NCBI RefSeq assembly: GCF_005298175.1
Contig: NZ_SZYH01000001.1
Span: 2,294,001 to 2,358,000 of the forward strand
Source of the DNA: Marinobacter panjinensis
GTDB lineage: Bacteria > Pseudomonadota > Gammaproteobacteria > Pseudomonadales > Oleiphilaceae
Direction: 5' to 3'
Length of the DNA: 64,000 bases
Made by a program: the position numbers and the translations under genes. Positions 54,187 through 63,241 of this stretch are shown in pieces. Position 1 is the first letter of the stretch; each line of letters begins with the position of its first letter. The notes beneath the pieces are model-generated. The model had not been told where the DNA came from, ran no database searches, and worked only from the letters and a program-made list of their open reading frames with translations.

Positions 54187-54861
54187 ATGCCCAATACCGA
54201 CTGGCCATGCGACGAACGCCCAAGGGAACGACTGCTGGCCCACGGTGCCGGAAGCCTGTCCGATGCCGAACTGCTGGCGATTTTTCTACGCACCGGCACT
54301 CCCGGTATGCCGGTTATGGCACTGGCCCGTCATTTAACAGAGAATTTCGGCGGCCTGCGGGGTCTGATGACGGCCTCCAGGCGGCAATTCTGCGACGTGA
54401 AAGGGCTGGGTACGGCAAAATACGCCCAGGTACAGGCGGCGATGGAAATGGCCCGCCGGGTGATGGATGAGCCTCTGCGCCAGGGTGACCCGTTACGCTC
54501 GCCGGAGGACACCCGCCGCTTTCTGTGCAGCCGGCTTGGCACTTACCCCCATGAGGTATTCTCGGGGCTCTTCCTCGACAATCGTCACCGGGTAATTCAA
54601 TACCGGGAACTGTTCCGGGGCACCATAGACGGCGCTGCGGTCTATCCCAGGGAGGTGGTCAGACAGGCCCTGGAGTTCAATGCGGCGGCAGTCATATTCG
54701 CCCATAATCATCCCTCCGGCGTGGCAGAACCCAGCCAGGCCGATATTTCCCTGACCAGACGGCTGAAGGAAGCGCTGGGCCTGGTGGATATCAGGGTTCT
54801 TGACCATATGGTTGTCGGCCATGGTGAGGTAATATCTCTGGCTGAACGGGGGCTGATGTAA
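54187..54861 (+). CDS. radC: RadC family JAB/MPN-domain protein
   Basis: The 224-residue protein has an N-terminal helix-hairpin-helix part ([35 protein letters not shown]) and a C-terminal JAB metal domain with [42 protein letters not shown]. RadC was once linked to DNA repair; the true role is uncertain. ATG 54187 ([17 protein letters not shown]) has AAGGA 8 bases upstream and fits known starts; ATGs at 54142 and 54169 lack this. Confidence 0.92.
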   Translation: MPNTDWPCDERPRERLLAHGAGSLSDAELLAIFLRTGTPGMPVMALARHLTENFGGLRGLMTASRRQFCDVKGLGTAKYAQVQAAMEMARRVMDEPLRQGDPLRSPEDTRRFLCSRLGTYPHEVFSGLFLDNRHRVIQYRELFRGTIDGAAVYPREVVRQALEFNAAAVIFAHNHPSGVAEPSQADISLTRRLKEALGLVDIRVLDHMVVGHGEVISLAERGLM

Positions 54862-54908
54862 GCCGGCCCGGATTTCACCGGAAAACTGGCCAAATTCCCA
54901 ACAATTTT

Positions 54909-54937
54909 TTGCGTTGGGGCAGCAGTTCTGGTATAAA
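54909..54937 (+). promoter_or_regulatory. Predicted rpmB-rpmG promoter
   Basis: TTGCGT (54909-54914), a 17-base spacer and TATAAA (54932-54937), preceded by TGG as an extended -10, form a strong sigma-70 promoter. Transcription would start near 54944, giving a leader of about 118 bases. A GC-rich tract follows the -10, as expected of ribosomal protein promoters under stringent control; that last point is inference. Confidence 0.65.
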
Positions 54938-54955
54938 AGCGTCCCTTTACTGGCG

Positions 54956-55007
54956 GCGTCTGGCGGGCAGCGTGCAATTTTGCGGCGCAGGTAGCGACCA
55001 GAGACGC
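54956..55007 (+). promoter_or_regulatory. Structured leader of rpmB-rpmG
   Basis: GCGTCTGG (54956-54963) can pair with CCAG-AG-ACGC (54998-55007), closing over an inner hairpin built from GCGTGCAA and TTGCGGCGC around 54969-54988. The whole lies in the predicted leader, about 50 bases before the rpmB ribosome site GGAGG. It may be an autogenous control site for L28 or L33; this is untested. Confidence 0.35.
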
Positions 55008-55062
55008 AATTAAACGAATCAAATACGCATTTTCAGGACCAAAGCTCAGGTCGGAGGCAAGT

Positions 55063-55299
55063 ATGTCCAGAGTCTGTCAGGTTACCGGTAAGCGGCCGGT
55101 CACCGGTAACAACGTTTCTCACGCGATGAACCACTCACGTCGTCGCTTTCTGCCCAACCTGCAGAACCATCGCTTCTGGGTTGAATCAGAGAAGCGCTTC
55201 GTAAAGCTGCGCGTATCCACCAAGGGTATGCGTGTTATCGACAAAAAAGGCATTGACGCTGTGCTGGCCGATCTTCGTGCCCGCGGCGAGAAATTTTAA
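55063..55299 (+). CDS. rpmB: 50S ribosomal protein L28
   Basis: L28 is a small protein of the large ribosomal subunit. The 78-residue product begins [20 protein letters not shown] and has [23 protein letters not shown], the family pattern. It holds a single Cys and so no zinc ribbon (the C-minus form). GGAGG lies 7 bases before the ATG. rpmG follows 11 bases later, as in most gammaproteobacteria. Confidence 0.98.
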   Translation: MSRVCQVTGKRPVTGNNVSHAMNHSRRRFLPNLQNHRFWVESEKRFVKLRVSTKGMRVIDKKGIDAVLADLRARGEKF

Positions 55300-55310
55300 G
55301 GAGCCGCATC

Positions 55311-55466
55311 ATGCGCGAGAAAATCAAGCTGGTTTCATCAGCAGGTACTGGTCACTTCTACACGACCAACAAGAACAAGCGTAACACCCCGGAAAAAATC
55401 GAGATCAAAAAGTACGATCCGGTTGTCCGCAAGCACGTTGCGTATAAGGAAGCCAAGATCAAGTAA
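55311..55466 (+). CDS. rpmG: 50S ribosomal protein L33
   Basis: The 51-residue product reads [20 protein letters not shown] at the start, then [20 protein letters not shown] and a basic end AYKEAKIK. There are no cysteines, so it is the zinc-free form. AAGGAG at 55298-55303 serves as ribosome site, overlapping the rpmB stop region. A textbook terminator begins 16 bases after the stop. Confidence 0.98.
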   Translation: MREKIKLVSSAGTGHFYTTNKNKRNTPEKIEIKKYDPVVRKHVAYKEAKIK

Positions 55467-55481
55467 GATCATGGCGACCAC

Positions 55482-55510
55482 AAAAAACCCGGCCACGGCC
55501 GGGTTTTTTT
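55482..55510. terminator. Two-way rho-independent terminator
   Basis: CCCGGC (55488-55493) pairs with GCCGGG (55498-55503) around CACG. Six A residues precede and seven T residues follow, so the hairpin can end both rpmBG (plus) and the convergent EEP gene (minus). This is the clearest terminator in the window. Confidence 0.9.
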
Positions 55511-55535
55511 ATGCCTGTGGCCAGGACAAAAAATG

Positions 55536-56396
55536 CTAGAAGGTTTCCAGATAGCCCTTTGGCAGCTTGATGTCCATAGCGATCGGCAGGTGATCCGACA
55601 CCGGGTAACTGACAACCTCAGAGCGCCGAATCTCCAGGCTCGGGCTCACCAGGATATGATCCAGCGCCCGCTCCGGGCGCCAGCTGGGGAAGCTGTGAGC
55701 AGTATTCGGCAGGGGTACCAGGTTGGAGTGCTTCAACGGGGTATTGTTCAGTAACTCTTCCGCGTGATTGTTGAGGTCACCCATCAGAACCACGTGCTGG
55801 TACTCGGAAATCAACTCCTGAATGTAGGCCAGTTGACGCTGCTGCGCCGCCTTGCTCAGGGACAGGTGCATCATCACCAGCACCAGAGGATCTTCCTTTA
55901 CCCCGTATCGGGCCACGATAGCCCCCCGCCCCGGAATCAGCCCCGGCAACCGGTGCTCGGTAACATCCAGAGGTCGATAACGACTGAGCAGACCATTACT
56001 GTGTTGTGCCAGCTGCCCCAGGTTACGATTGAGCTGTTGATGCCAGTAGGGAATGCCCGATGCCTCGGCCAGGTACTGCACCTGATTGATATAACCACTA
56101 CGCAGGCTGCCGCCGTCGCATTCCTGCAGCGCGATCACATCGTAGTTGCTGAGCAACGTGGCGATGCGATCCAGATTCTGGTTCCGCTTGCTGTGGGGAA
56201 GAAAGTGCTGCCAGCTGCGGGTTAGGTAGTGGCGGTAAGAGGAGGTATTGATGCCGACCTGGATATTAAACGTCAGCAGCCGGATATGGCGGTGGGCCTC
56301 GAATTCCGGAACATGAGCATCACCAGAACAGGTCCCGCGGGGGCCATTCGTCGTTTTAAGAATACCATTCAGCTGCTTGCGAATACGATTATACAT
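55536..56396 (-). CDS. Endonuclease/exonuclease/phosphatase family protein
   Basis: The 286-residue protein has the EEP metal-site motifs: IRLLTFNIQVG (Asn), IALQECDGGS (catalytic Glu), LVMMHLSLSKAAQQRQL, VVLMGDLNNHAEEL (Asp and Asn) and RALDHILVSPSLE with VSDHLPIAMDI (final Asp-His). No signal peptide is seen. The family includes nucleases, sphingomyelinases and inositol phosphatases, so the substrate is open. It lies downstream of dsbA on the same strand, as in Pseudomonas, with a hairpin between them. Confidence 0.88.
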   Translation of the reverse strand: MYNRIRKQLNGILKTTNGPRGTCSGDAHVPEFEAHRHIRLLTFNIQVGINTSSYRHYLTRSWQHFLPHSKRNQNLDRIATLLSNYDVIALQECDGGSLRSGYINQVQYLAEASGIPYWHQQLNRNLGQLAQHSNGLLSRYRPLDVTEHRLPGLIPGRGAIVARYGVKEDPLVLVMMHLSLSKAAQQRQLAYIQELISEYQHVVLMGDLNNHAEELLNNTPLKHSNLVPLPNTAHSFPSWRPERALDHILVSPSLEIRRSEVVSYPVSDHLPIAMDIKLPKGYLETF

Positions 56397-56417
56397 TGTG
56401 ATGGCAGCTCTGAATCA

Positions 56418-56446
56418 GGGCCCGGCTAAGGATAGTAACCGGGCCC
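56418..56446 (-). terminator. Hairpin between dsbA and the EEP gene
   Basis: GGGCCCGG (56418-56425) and CCGGGCCC (56439-56446) form a perfect 8-bp GC stem with a 13-base loop, just after the dsbA stop. There is no T-run, so it may be only a partial terminator or an RNA-stabilising stem. Confidence 0.4.
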
Positions 56447-56452
56447 GGGCAT

Positions 56453-57091
56453 TTACTGGTCCTGGCCTTCACGTTCCTTTTCAACCAGGTAATCAACAAC
56501 CTCCAGTACCGCTTCATGGCCACCGGCCATTGAGGCGGTGATCCGATACTTACCATTAACTATCATAGTCGGTGTACCGGTTACTCGCGCGCCGCGAATT
56601 TTGGCCTGAGCCTGCTGCATTTTGGCATTCACGCCAAAGCTGTTGTAATTCTTGAGGAATTCTTCGCCATCGACACCGTGATTAGCCACGAAGTCTGCCA
56701 GGGCTTCACCTGAGTTGAGCGGGCGACGCTCCCCCGCCAATGCCTCAAACAGGGCATCATGAACCTTGTCCAGCTCGCCCATCGTCTGCAAGGCGTAAAA
56801 TGCCTTGGCATGGGGCTCCCAGGATTTACCCAGGGCAGCGGGTATGTTCACGTAATTGACGTATTCAGGGCTGTTTTCAACCCAGCTTTCAATCAGGGGC
56901 TTGAAGGTATAGCAATGAGGGCAGCCATACCAGAACACTTCAGCCACTTCGATACCACTGTCACTGGCCGTTCTGACCGGGTTATCCAGTTCCTGGTAAT
57001 GCTTGCCCTCTTCCCAGGTGGCAGCGCTGGCCTGAACCACGAAAGACATGGCCAGAATGGACAATGCGGCGTTCCGGACTATTGTGATCAT
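56453..57091 (-). CDS. dsbA: Thiol:disulfide interchange protein DsbA
   Basis: DsbA forms disulfide bonds in exported proteins. The 212-residue precursor has a signal peptide (NAALSILAMSFVVQASA) and mature start ATWEEGKHYQEL. The redox site is CPHC in EVFWYGCPHCYTFKPLIESW, and the cis-Pro loop is VTGTPTMIVNGKY. It is a likely catalyst for the LptD disulfides in this window. It lies between cytochrome c4 and an EEP gene, as in Pseudomonas. Confidence 0.96.
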   Translation of the reverse strand: MITIVRNAALSILAMSFVVQASAATWEEGKHYQELDNPVRTASDSGIEVAEVFWYGCPHCYTFKPLIESWVENSPEYVNYVNIPAALGKSWEPHAKAFYALQTMGELDKVHDALFEALAGERRPLNSGEALADFVANHGVDGEEFLKNYNSFGVNAKMQQAQAKIRGARVTGTPTMIVNGKYRITASMAGGHEAVLEVVDYLVEKEREGQDQ

Positions 57092-57189
57092 TCATTATCT
57101 CCGGTTATCAAGTTGAACGATTCAAGAGGATTATGACCCAGCAGACCTGAAAAGTTCCACCGGGCAGGGATTAAAGAGTGGCAACCAAT

Positions 57190-57214
57190 AAAAAACCCCG
57201 CCAGAGCGGGGTTT
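57190..57214 (-). terminator. Rho-independent terminator of the cytochrome c4 gene
   Basis: Read on the minus strand, CCCCGC (57211-57206) pairs with GCGGGG (57201-57196) around a 4-base loop and is followed by six T residues (57195-57190). It starts about 20 bases after the cytochrome stop codon and separates it from dsbA. Confidence 0.85.
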
Positions 57215-57232
57215 CGGAATAACCGGAACCGA

Positions 57233-57841
57233 TCAGTTAAGGCCGGAAACGTAACTGGCCACCGCTTCGATCTCGGCGTCGGTCAATTTGGCAGCAACGT
57301 CCATCATGATGGAGGCATTGCGGCCGCCATCGCGATCACCGTCACGGTAGGCCTTGAGCTGCTTGTCAACATATTCGGCAGTCTGACCGCTGAGCCTGGG
57401 GTAGCCCGCCGGTTCGTTACCAATGCCCCGGGGGCTGTGGCATCCGGCACAGGCCGGAACACCAGAGGCCATGTTGCCGCCGCGGTAGAGCGCCTGCCCT
57501 TGATCCACCAGATCAGGGTTAGCCTGGGCAATAGCAATGTCCTGCTCATTGAAGTACGCGGCAAGGTCCTGCAAGTCCTGATCGGACATGCTATCCAGCA
57601 GACCCGTCATCTCCGGAATTTCGCGCTCCTTGTCCTTGATCAGCACCAGCTGTTGGTGCAGATATTTTTCCCCGATGCCGGAAAGCTTCGGGTACACAGC
57701 CATCACCGGCTTTGCTCCGCCTTCGCCATGACACCCGGCACACACCGCTGCATTTGCTTCGCCTGCTTCAGGATCTCCTGCCCCGTGAGCCATCGCTGTG
57801 AGGCCAACACCGAGAACAACTCCTGCGATCAGTTTTTTCAT
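57233..57841 (-). CDS. Dihaem cytochrome c4
   Basis: Cytochrome c4 passes electrons in the periplasm, often to cbb3-type oxidase. The 202-residue precursor from ATG 57841 has a signal peptide (KLIAGVVLGVGLTAMAHGA) and two haem sites, AAVCAGCHGEGG and VPACAGCHSPRG. Each is followed by a later Met ligand region (SMSDQDLQDLAAYF in the first half, IMMDVAAKLTDAEIEAVASY in the second). The two halves are clearly duplicated. An in-frame start at 57865 would spoil the signal peptide. Confidence 0.93.
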   Translation of the reverse strand: MKKLIAGVVLGVGLTAMAHGAGDPEAGEANAAVCAGCHGEGGAKPVMAVYPKLSGIGEKYLHQQLVLIKDKEREIPEMTGLLDSMSDQDLQDLAAYFNEQDIAIAQANPDLVDQGQALYRGGNMASGVPACAGCHSPRGIGNEPAGYPRLSGQTAEYVDKQLKAYRDGDRDGGRNASIMMDVAAKLTDAEIEAVASYVSGLN

Positions 57842-58015
57842 GCTCGCTCCGCTTCTCTCATCCAAAAGTATTCTTCGTTATGCAGCCGGCAGGCACTGGC
57901 CCGAAAGGCACAAACCGGGGCTGATCAGCAGCAACGCGCAGCGTGCTGCCCGGATTTGGTGTAGCATTATACATTAATCCCTGACAACTGAAATCCAATA
58001 GGAATATCAACACCC

Positions 58016-58642
58016 GTGTCATCTGACCTGACTCAAAAAAGCATCTCTTTTAACAGCGCCCGCTTCCTGACCAGCGCATCGCGCCTGGAGGAATGCCCTC
58101 CTGACCATGGCGCTGAAGTCGCCTTTGCCGGCCGCTCCAACGCGGGCAAGTCCAGCGCCATCAATTGCATTACCACCAATGGCAAACTGGCCCGAACCAG
58201 CAAAACCCCAGGGCGCACCCGCCTGATCAACTTCTTTTCCCTCAACCGGGAAAACTGCCGGCTGGTGGACTTGCCCGGTTATGGCTATGCCAAGGTCTCA
58301 CGGGACATGAAAGACGACTGGCAGAAGCACCTTGGGCACTACCTGAACGACCGCCGCTGCCTGCGGGGGCTGATTCTGGTCATGGATATCCGGCACCCGC
58401 TGACTGATTTCGACCAAATGATGGTGGAATGGTGCGAACATAACAAGCTTCCATTGATGATTCTGGCCACCAAGGCCGACAAACTGAAATTCGGGCAAGC
58501 CAAGACGGCGATGATGGGCATCGCCAAAAAGCTGGAAGAGTTTCAATGCCTGGAACACCTGGTCATGTTCTCGGCAACGTCAAAGCGGGGAGTTGAGGAG
58601 TGTCGTGAGGCGTTGACTGCCTGGCTGGAAACCGACGGCTAA
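58016..58642 (+). CDS. engB: Ribosome biogenesis GTP-binding protein EngB (YihA/YsxC)
   Basis: EngB is an essential GTPase for large-subunit assembly. The 208-residue protein has G1 [15 protein letters not shown], the switch [15 protein letters not shown]3 [14 protein letters not shown]4 LATKADKL and G5 MFSATSKRG. The GTG start at 58016 has TAGGA upstream. It is divergent from cytochrome c4, the same pairing as in Pseudomonas and E. coli relatives, and ends 3 bases from the convergent gntR. Confidence 0.96.
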   Translation: MSSDLTQKSISFNSARFLTSASRLEECPPDHGAEVAFAGRSNAGKSSAINCITTNGKLARTSKTPGRTRLINFFSLNRENCRLVDLPGYGYAKVSRDMKDDWQKHLGHYLNDRRCLRGLILVMDIRHPLTDFDQMMVEWCEHNKLPLMILATKADKLKFGQAKTAMMGIAKKLEEFQCLEHLVMFSATSKRGVEECREALTAWLETDG

Positions 58643-58645
58643 TAG

Positions 58646-59644
58646 CTAAAGGGTGCCTCCACGCTCAATCCGGTAACCCAGGTCGATACGCTGCTGGCTG
58701 ATGCCGGCACCACCCAGGCGAGCAAGCAACTCTTCGGCGGCTCGCTGGCCCACCGCTTCCCGTGGCGTGATCACGCTTGCCAGTGGTGGCACCATGACAC
58801 GACCAACATCGTGACCATGAAAGCCGGCGATGGCGATCCGCTCGGGCACCGGGATGCCCCGGCGCTGGCACTCGAAAAACGCACCGATGGCAACGTCGTC
58901 GTTGGTGCAGAAGATGCCATCGGTGTCGGGGTTCTCCTCCAGTATTCTCGCCATCAGGGTGGCGCCGACACTGAAAGACGAACGCTGTTCGCTGCGCAGG
59001 GTTACCGGTATCAGCCCTTCCTCTTCCATGGCCTGACTGTACCCTTCCTGGCGCTGCAGAGTTCGGGCATCCAGCCGCACCGCAAGATAGACCACCCGCC
59101 TTCGCCCGAGCCGGATCATTTCCCGCACCATGTCCCGGGCGGCGCTGACGTTGTCGAACCCGACAGCCTGCTCGAACGGCGCCGAATGCGTGTCCATGAT
59201 TTCCACCGTTGGTACCCCGGCGGTCTGCAGCATCCGCAGCGTACGCTCGGTGTGCTGGCTTTCAGAGAGAATCACACCGTCCACGTTGTACGATAACAGG
59301 GAAGACAGGCTGCGCTCCTCGATCTCGGAGCTGTACCCGTAGTGGGACAGCATCAGGTGATAACCGGCAGGCTCGGTGACCGATTCCACGCCCTTGATGA
59401 CATCCGCAAACACCTGGTTGGTCAGGGACGGAAGCAGGACACCGATGGCATGGCTGGTGGACCTGGAAAGCAGGTCCGGCGCACGGTTGGGGATGTACCC
59501 CAGCACTTCCGCCTCGGCAAAGATTCGCTCCCGCATGGGCTCGGAGACATTGTCGGCGCCACGCAGACAACGGCTGACCGTCATCTTGGTGGCACCAACC
59601 CGGTCTGCAATATCCTGCAATGTGGGGCGTTTATTCTTTACCAT
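58646..59644 (-). CDS. gntR: LacI-family gluconate repressor GntR
   Basis: The 332-residue regulator has a LacI helix-turn-helix (PTLQDIADRVGATKMTVSRCLRG, about 7-29) and hinge, then a periplasmic-binding-type ligand domain (IGVLLPSLTNQVFADVIKGVES, GIFCTNDDVAIGAFFECQRRGI, IAIAGFHGHDVG). It lies 17 bases after gntK in an operon with a TRAP transporter. The promoter of that operon holds a perfect GntR-type palindrome at 63217-63240. It should repress the operon until gluconate or its phosphate is bound. Confidence 0.9.
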   Translation of the reverse strand: MVKNKRPTLQDIADRVGATKMTVSRCLRGADNVSEPMRERIFAEAEVLGYIPNRAPDLLSRSTSHAIGVLLPSLTNQVFADVIKGVESVTEPAGYHLMLSHYGYSSEIEERSLSSLLSYNVDGVILSESQHTERTLRMLQTAGVPTVEIMDTHSAPFEQAVGFDNVSAARDMVREMIRLGRRRVVYLAVRLDARTLQRQEGYSQAMEEEGLIPVTLRSEQRSSFSVGATLMARILEENPDTDGIFCTNDDVAIGAFFECQRRGIPVPERIAIAGFHGHDVGRVMVPPLASVITPREAVGQRAAEELLARLGGAGISQQRIDLGYRIERGGTL

Positions 59645-59661
59645 CTACTGCTCCAAAATGG

Positions 59662-60207
59662 TCAAAGGTGCCTATCATACCCGAGCCGGGCCAGGCAGTG
59701 GCCGATCACCTGTTCCGGCGTGCCGGATACATCGACGACAACGGCCTTTTCATCCGCCCCCGGCTCTTCCAATAGCTGAAACTGGCTCTCCAGCATCGCG
59801 CGGCCATTGAAGTAATGATCCGTGCGCCTGGAATGCCGCGCCCAGATGGTTTCAAAATCCCCCTTGAGATAGACAAAGCAAGCTTGTGGGTTGCCATTCC
59901 GCAAGCGCTCGCGGTAGGCACGTTTAAGGGCCGAACAGGCCAGAACCAGTCCGCCCTCTTCCCTTCGCATCAGCTTCGCCAGGTCATCCAGCCAGCCAAG
60001 GCGGTCCGCATCGGTCAGCGGAATACCGGCCGCCATTTTTTCAACGTTGGCGCGGCTGTGGTAATCGTCCGCATCGTAAAACGGAACCCCCAGTTCGCTG
60101 GCCAGCAGGGTCCCGGTGAGGCTCTTGCCGCACCCGGACACACCCATTACAACCACTTTGGGCACCCTTGTTTCCTGCGTCTCACGCACATTTTTTACGT
60201 CACTCAT
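59662..60207 (-). CDS. gntK: Gluconokinase GntK
   Basis: GntK turns gluconate into 6-phosphogluconate for the Entner-Doudoroff or pentose phosphate route. The 181-residue protein has the P-loop VVMGVSGCGKSLTG, FYDADDYHSRANVEKMAAGIPLTDADRLGWL, VLACSALKRAYRERLR and HYFNGRAMLESQFQLLEEP, as in thermoresistant gluconokinases. It has an N-terminal extension of about 15 residues. It sits 1 base after the TRAP large permease gene, so uptake and phosphorylation are made together. Confidence 0.95.
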   Translation of the reverse strand: MSDVKNVRETQETRVPKVVVMGVSGCGKSLTGTLLASELGVPFYDADDYHSRANVEKMAAGIPLTDADRLGWLDDLAKLMRREEGGLVLACSALKRAYRERLRNGNPQACFVYLKGDFETIWARHSRRTDHYFNGRAMLESQFQLLEEPGADEKAVVVDVSGTPEQVIGHCLARLGYDRHL

Positions 60208-60208
60208 G

Positions 60209-61525
60209 TCACTGCCACCATAGAGCCAGCTGGGGGAAAGCGATCAGCAGACCCAGAGCCACCACCTGGAGCGCGATAAACGGCAACAGGGCGCGGAAAA
60301 TCTCGCCCAGGGAAATGTCTTTTGGCGTCACGGTCTTGAGATAGAAGGCGGCAGGGCCAAAAGGAGGCGACAGGAAAGACACCTGCATGTTCATACAGAA
60401 CACCACCCCGAACCAGATCGGACTGTAGCCCAGCTCCGTCACGATCGGTACGAAGATCGGCATGGTCAGCAGCGCAACACCAACCCAGTCCAGGAACATG
60501 CCCAGGATCAGCAGTATCAACATCATGAACAGGATTGTGGTCAGACCATGGCCACCACTGACAGCGAAGACCATGTCACGGACGAAATCGATACCGCCCA
60601 TAAGGTTGTAGACGCCGACCAGCGCCGTAGCACCGATACCGATCCAGATGATCATGCCGCACACCCGCAGTGTGCTGATGGTCGCCTTACGCACCATGGC
60701 AAGGGACAGCTCACCGCGAATCCAGGTACTGATGGCAATCCCCATCACACCCAGGGCGGAGGCTTCCGTTACTGACGCCACGCCACCATAGATACTGCCC
60801 AGCACAACAACCACCGACAACAGGGGAAACAGCAGCGCCTTGAAGAAGTTCGGCATCGGCGTTTCGGGCGCGTCCTGATCTGAAGGTAGCGGTGCCATCT
60901 TCGGGTTCAGCCAGACCCGGATCAACACATACGCCATATAGAGCAGCGCCAGTATCAGCGCAGGCAGGAAGGCACCCTTGAACAGGTCACCAATGGAGAC
61001 GTTGGCGGTCAACCCGTAAATAATCAGCACGATACTGGGTGGCAGCATGGTGCCAAGTGCGCCGCCGGCACAGGTGGTGCCAATGGCCAGTTTACGGTCG
61101 TACCCCAGGCGCAGCATCTGCGGCAGTGCTAGGATGCCCAGCAACACCGTTTCGCCGCCAATGACGCCGGACATGGACGCCAGGATGACGGCTACAACCA
61201 GCGTCTGGACGGCTACGCCACCGCGAAGTTTGCGCCCCAGGCGGGCCATGGCATCGAACAGATCTTTGGCAATACCGGAATGGTCCAGCAGCGACGCCAT
61301 CAACACGAACATGGGCACAGCCAGGAACACATAGTTGCCGATAAAGCTGTAAAGGCGACTGCTGACAATCGGCAAGGCATCCGGGCCGAACCAGCCCAGT
61401 GCAAAAACAAGAGCAACCAGGCCGGTGGCAAATGCCAGCTGCATACCGGTCAGCAACAGGGCAATCAGCATGACCAGCATCAACAGGCTGCCGTAGCCGA
61501 TGCCCATGGAGGCAAGTTCAAACAT
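60209..61525 (-). CDS. TRAP transporter large permease (DctM family), probably gluconate
   Basis: The 438-residue protein has about 12 membrane segments and the DctM features: LAVPMFVLMASLLDHSGIAKDL, VIGGETVLLGILALPQMLRLGYD, GTTCAGGALGTMLPPSIVLIIYG and GMFLDWVGVALLTMPIFVPIV. It is the channel-forming part of the sodium-driven TRAP uptake system. It overlaps the stop codon of the small permease gene by one base and abuts gntK, which makes gluconate the likely substrate. Confidence 0.92.
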   Translation of the reverse strand: MFELASMGIGYGSLLMLVMLIALLLTGMQLAFATGLVALVFALGWFGPDALPIVSSRLYSFIGNYVFLAVPMFVLMASLLDHSGIAKDLFDAMARLGRKLRGGVAVQTLVVAVILASMSGVIGGETVLLGILALPQMLRLGYDRKLAIGTTCAGGALGTMLPPSIVLIIYGLTANVSIGDLFKGAFLPALILALLYMAYVLIRVWLNPKMAPLPSDQDAPETPMPNFFKALLFPLLSVVVVLGSIYGGVASVTEASALGVMGIAISTWIRGELSLAMVRKATISTLRVCGMIIWIGIGATALVGVYNLMGGIDFVRDMVFAVSGGHGLTTILFMMLILLILGMFLDWVGVALLTMPIFVPIVTELGYSPIWFGVVFCMNMQVSFLSPPFGPAAFYLKTVTPKDISLGEIFRALLPFIALQVVALGLLIAFPQLALWWQ

Positions 61526-62109
61526 TAGTTATCTCCCTTGCCACGAAGATCGCGGATCAGGTGCAACACAAACTGGAGCGTCATGGTGGCCACCGCAACC
61601 AGGATGATCACCTTGAGCAGTGCGGGGAACGGCGGGTTCCAGGCCGAGCCGGAGGTTTCCAGGCGGATGTCACCCCAGGGAGCCAGAACCGCTCCCTTGG
61701 TCATCGACCAACTGGCAAACAGCAGCATGCCGGAAAAGGCGAGGCCCAACAGGTGGTGTACCACCCGCAGCCAACGCTGGACACGGGGCGAAACCGCGTC
61801 GTAAATCAGCACGATGCGGACATGTCGATCGGTGGCCAGCGCATAAAGCCCGCCGATAACGAACAGCGTGGCACCGGCAAAGGTGACGGTTTCATGTACC
61901 CAGAGTGTCGGCGCATCGAAAACGTAGCGCTGGATGATCTCGTAGAAAGACACCAGCACGATCACCGCAAACACCAGGCTCAGTTTCTTGCCCAGCCAGA
62001 CGATAGCCCGGTCCAGCCAGGTAAAGCCTACATCTTCATCCTTGTCAGGCAGGACGACCCCACCCTCGGGGCCAGTGCCCTGAGCGGATGTATTTTCTTC
62101 AACAGACAT
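61525..62109 (-). CDS. TRAP transporter small permease (DctQ family), probably gluconate
   Basis: The 194-residue protein has four membrane segments (WLGKKLSLVFAVIVLVSFYEIIQRYVF, WVHETVTFAGATLFVIGGLYALAT, LLGLAFSGMLLFASWSM and LKVIILVAVATMTLQFVLHLIRD). DRHVRIVLIYD between helices is the usual DctQ loop. A polar N-tail of about 35 residues, rich in acidic residues, is somewhat long. It precedes the large permease in the operon. Confidence 0.9.
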   Translation of the reverse strand: MSVEENTSAQGTGPEGGVVLPDKDEDVGFTWLDRAIVWLGKKLSLVFAVIVLVSFYEIIQRYVFDAPTLWVHETVTFAGATLFVIGGLYALATDRHVRIVLIYDAVSPRVQRWLRVVHHLLGLAFSGMLLFASWSMTKGAVLAPWGDIRLETSGSAWNPPFPALLKVIILVAVATMTLQFVLHLIRDLRGKGDN

Positions 62110-62176
62110 AACGAACTCCTCGCTCCGGGCACCGCACTGGTACCCGAAGGCTGATATCGAGGGAAGCGGCTACTGG

Positions 62177-63187
62177 TTAGAGAAGGCCCTGGGACTCAAG
62201 GTAGTCGGTCACCGACTGGTACACCTTCTCGGCATTGGGCGACTGTTCGGCGTAGGCTTTCCACTGGTCGCGGGCAATGGCACGGAACTTACGGCGTTCT
62301 TCTGCGGACCAGTCGTGAATGGTGATGTCCGGATTGGCTCGTGCTTCATTCACTGCTTCCCTGTCCGCCATTGCCAGTTGCGTGCTGATGTCCTGGGCGA
62401 AGTCCCTGGCAGAAACCGTCATGATGGACTGGATGTCCTCCGGCAGTTTCTCCCATTCCTTGAGGTCCATGGCAATCTCGATGAGCGGCAGGGAATGGAA
62501 CCCGGGATAGACCGGGTGGGCGGCGATGTCGTTGAGACCTGCTTCGTGGTTGGTGGAGAAGACCGTGTAATCAGCCGCATCAATCACGCCCTTGCTCAGA
62601 GCGGTGTAAACCTCGGAACCCGGCAGATTCACCGGCGAGGCCCCGGCAGCCGCAAATACTGACTGCACCAGCCCCTCCGGCGCACGCATTTTCAGCCCTT
62701 CAAGATCCTCCACGCCATCAAGCGGCTTCTTCGACACGAAGGACTCAAGGCCGGTGCCTCCGCCGCCGACAAACTTAACGCCGTACGGCTGATACAGCTC
62801 ATTCATCAACTCATAGCCACCGCCATAGTTGATGTAATCAATAAGCTGGTCAGGACTGGACCAGGCACCGACCGTGTTGCCGATCAGTCCGAATGCCGGG
62901 TCCTTGCCGGAAAAATAGCCGGTGACCGAGATATGACCGTCCAGAACGCCCATTTTCATGGCACCGAGGGTTTCGGTGTGGCTGACCACACTGCCCACTG
63001 GCAACAGGTCAATTTCGACGCGGCCACCGGTCATTGCTTCCACACGGTCGGCCCAGGCCTGTTGAATCTCGAAGTTCTTGACACCGGAAGGATCTGACGA
63101 CTGAAACTTGAAGTTGTAATCAGCAGCAAATGCATTGAAAGCCAGGGTGGCTGACAGCAAACCGGTTGCGAGCCTTGTCGGGAACAT
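62177..63187 (-). CDS. TRAP transporter substrate-binding protein (DctP family), probably gluconate
   Basis: The 336-residue precursor from ATG 63187 has a signal peptide (LATGLLSATLAFNAFA) then ADYNFKFQSSDPSGVKNFEIQQAWADRVE. DGVEDLEGLKMRAPEGLVQSVFAAAGASPVNLPGSEVYTALSKGVIDAADY holds the conserved Arg that grips the carboxylate. AGGAGA lies upstream; an in-frame start at 63220 would lie inside the operator and is unlikely. It is the first gene of the TRAP-gntK-gntR operon. Confidence 0.92.
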   Translation of the reverse strand: MFPTRLATGLLSATLAFNAFAADYNFKFQSSDPSGVKNFEIQQAWADRVEAMTGGRVEIDLLPVGSVVSHTETLGAMKMGVLDGHISVTGYFSGKDPAFGLIGNTVGAWSSPDQLIDYINYGGGYELMNELYQPYGVKFVGGGGTGLESFVSKKPLDGVEDLEGLKMRAPEGLVQSVFAAAGASPVNLPGSEVYTALSKGVIDAADYTVFSTNHEAGLNDIAAHPVYPGFHSLPLIEIAMDLKEWEKLPEDIQSIMTVSARDFAQDISTQLAMADREAVNEARANPDITIHDWSAEERRKFRAIARDQWKAYAEQSPNAEKVYQSVTDYLESQGLL

Positions 63188-63216
63188 ATTGGTATCTCCT
63201 GATTGTTTTTGTGCCG

Positions 63217-63240
63217 GCATATGTTACCGGTAACATATGC
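63217..63240. promoter_or_regulatory. gntR: GntR operator: perfect 24-bp palindrome
   Basis: GCATATGTTACC (63217-63228) is followed at once by its exact reverse complement (63229-63240). The core ATGTTACC-GGTAACAT matches the known operator of LacI-family GntR of E. coli. It spans the predicted transcription start of the TRAP operon and ends 30 bases before the ATG, a position suited to repression by the GntR encoded at the end of the same operon. Confidence 0.85.
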
Positions 63241-63241
63241 A

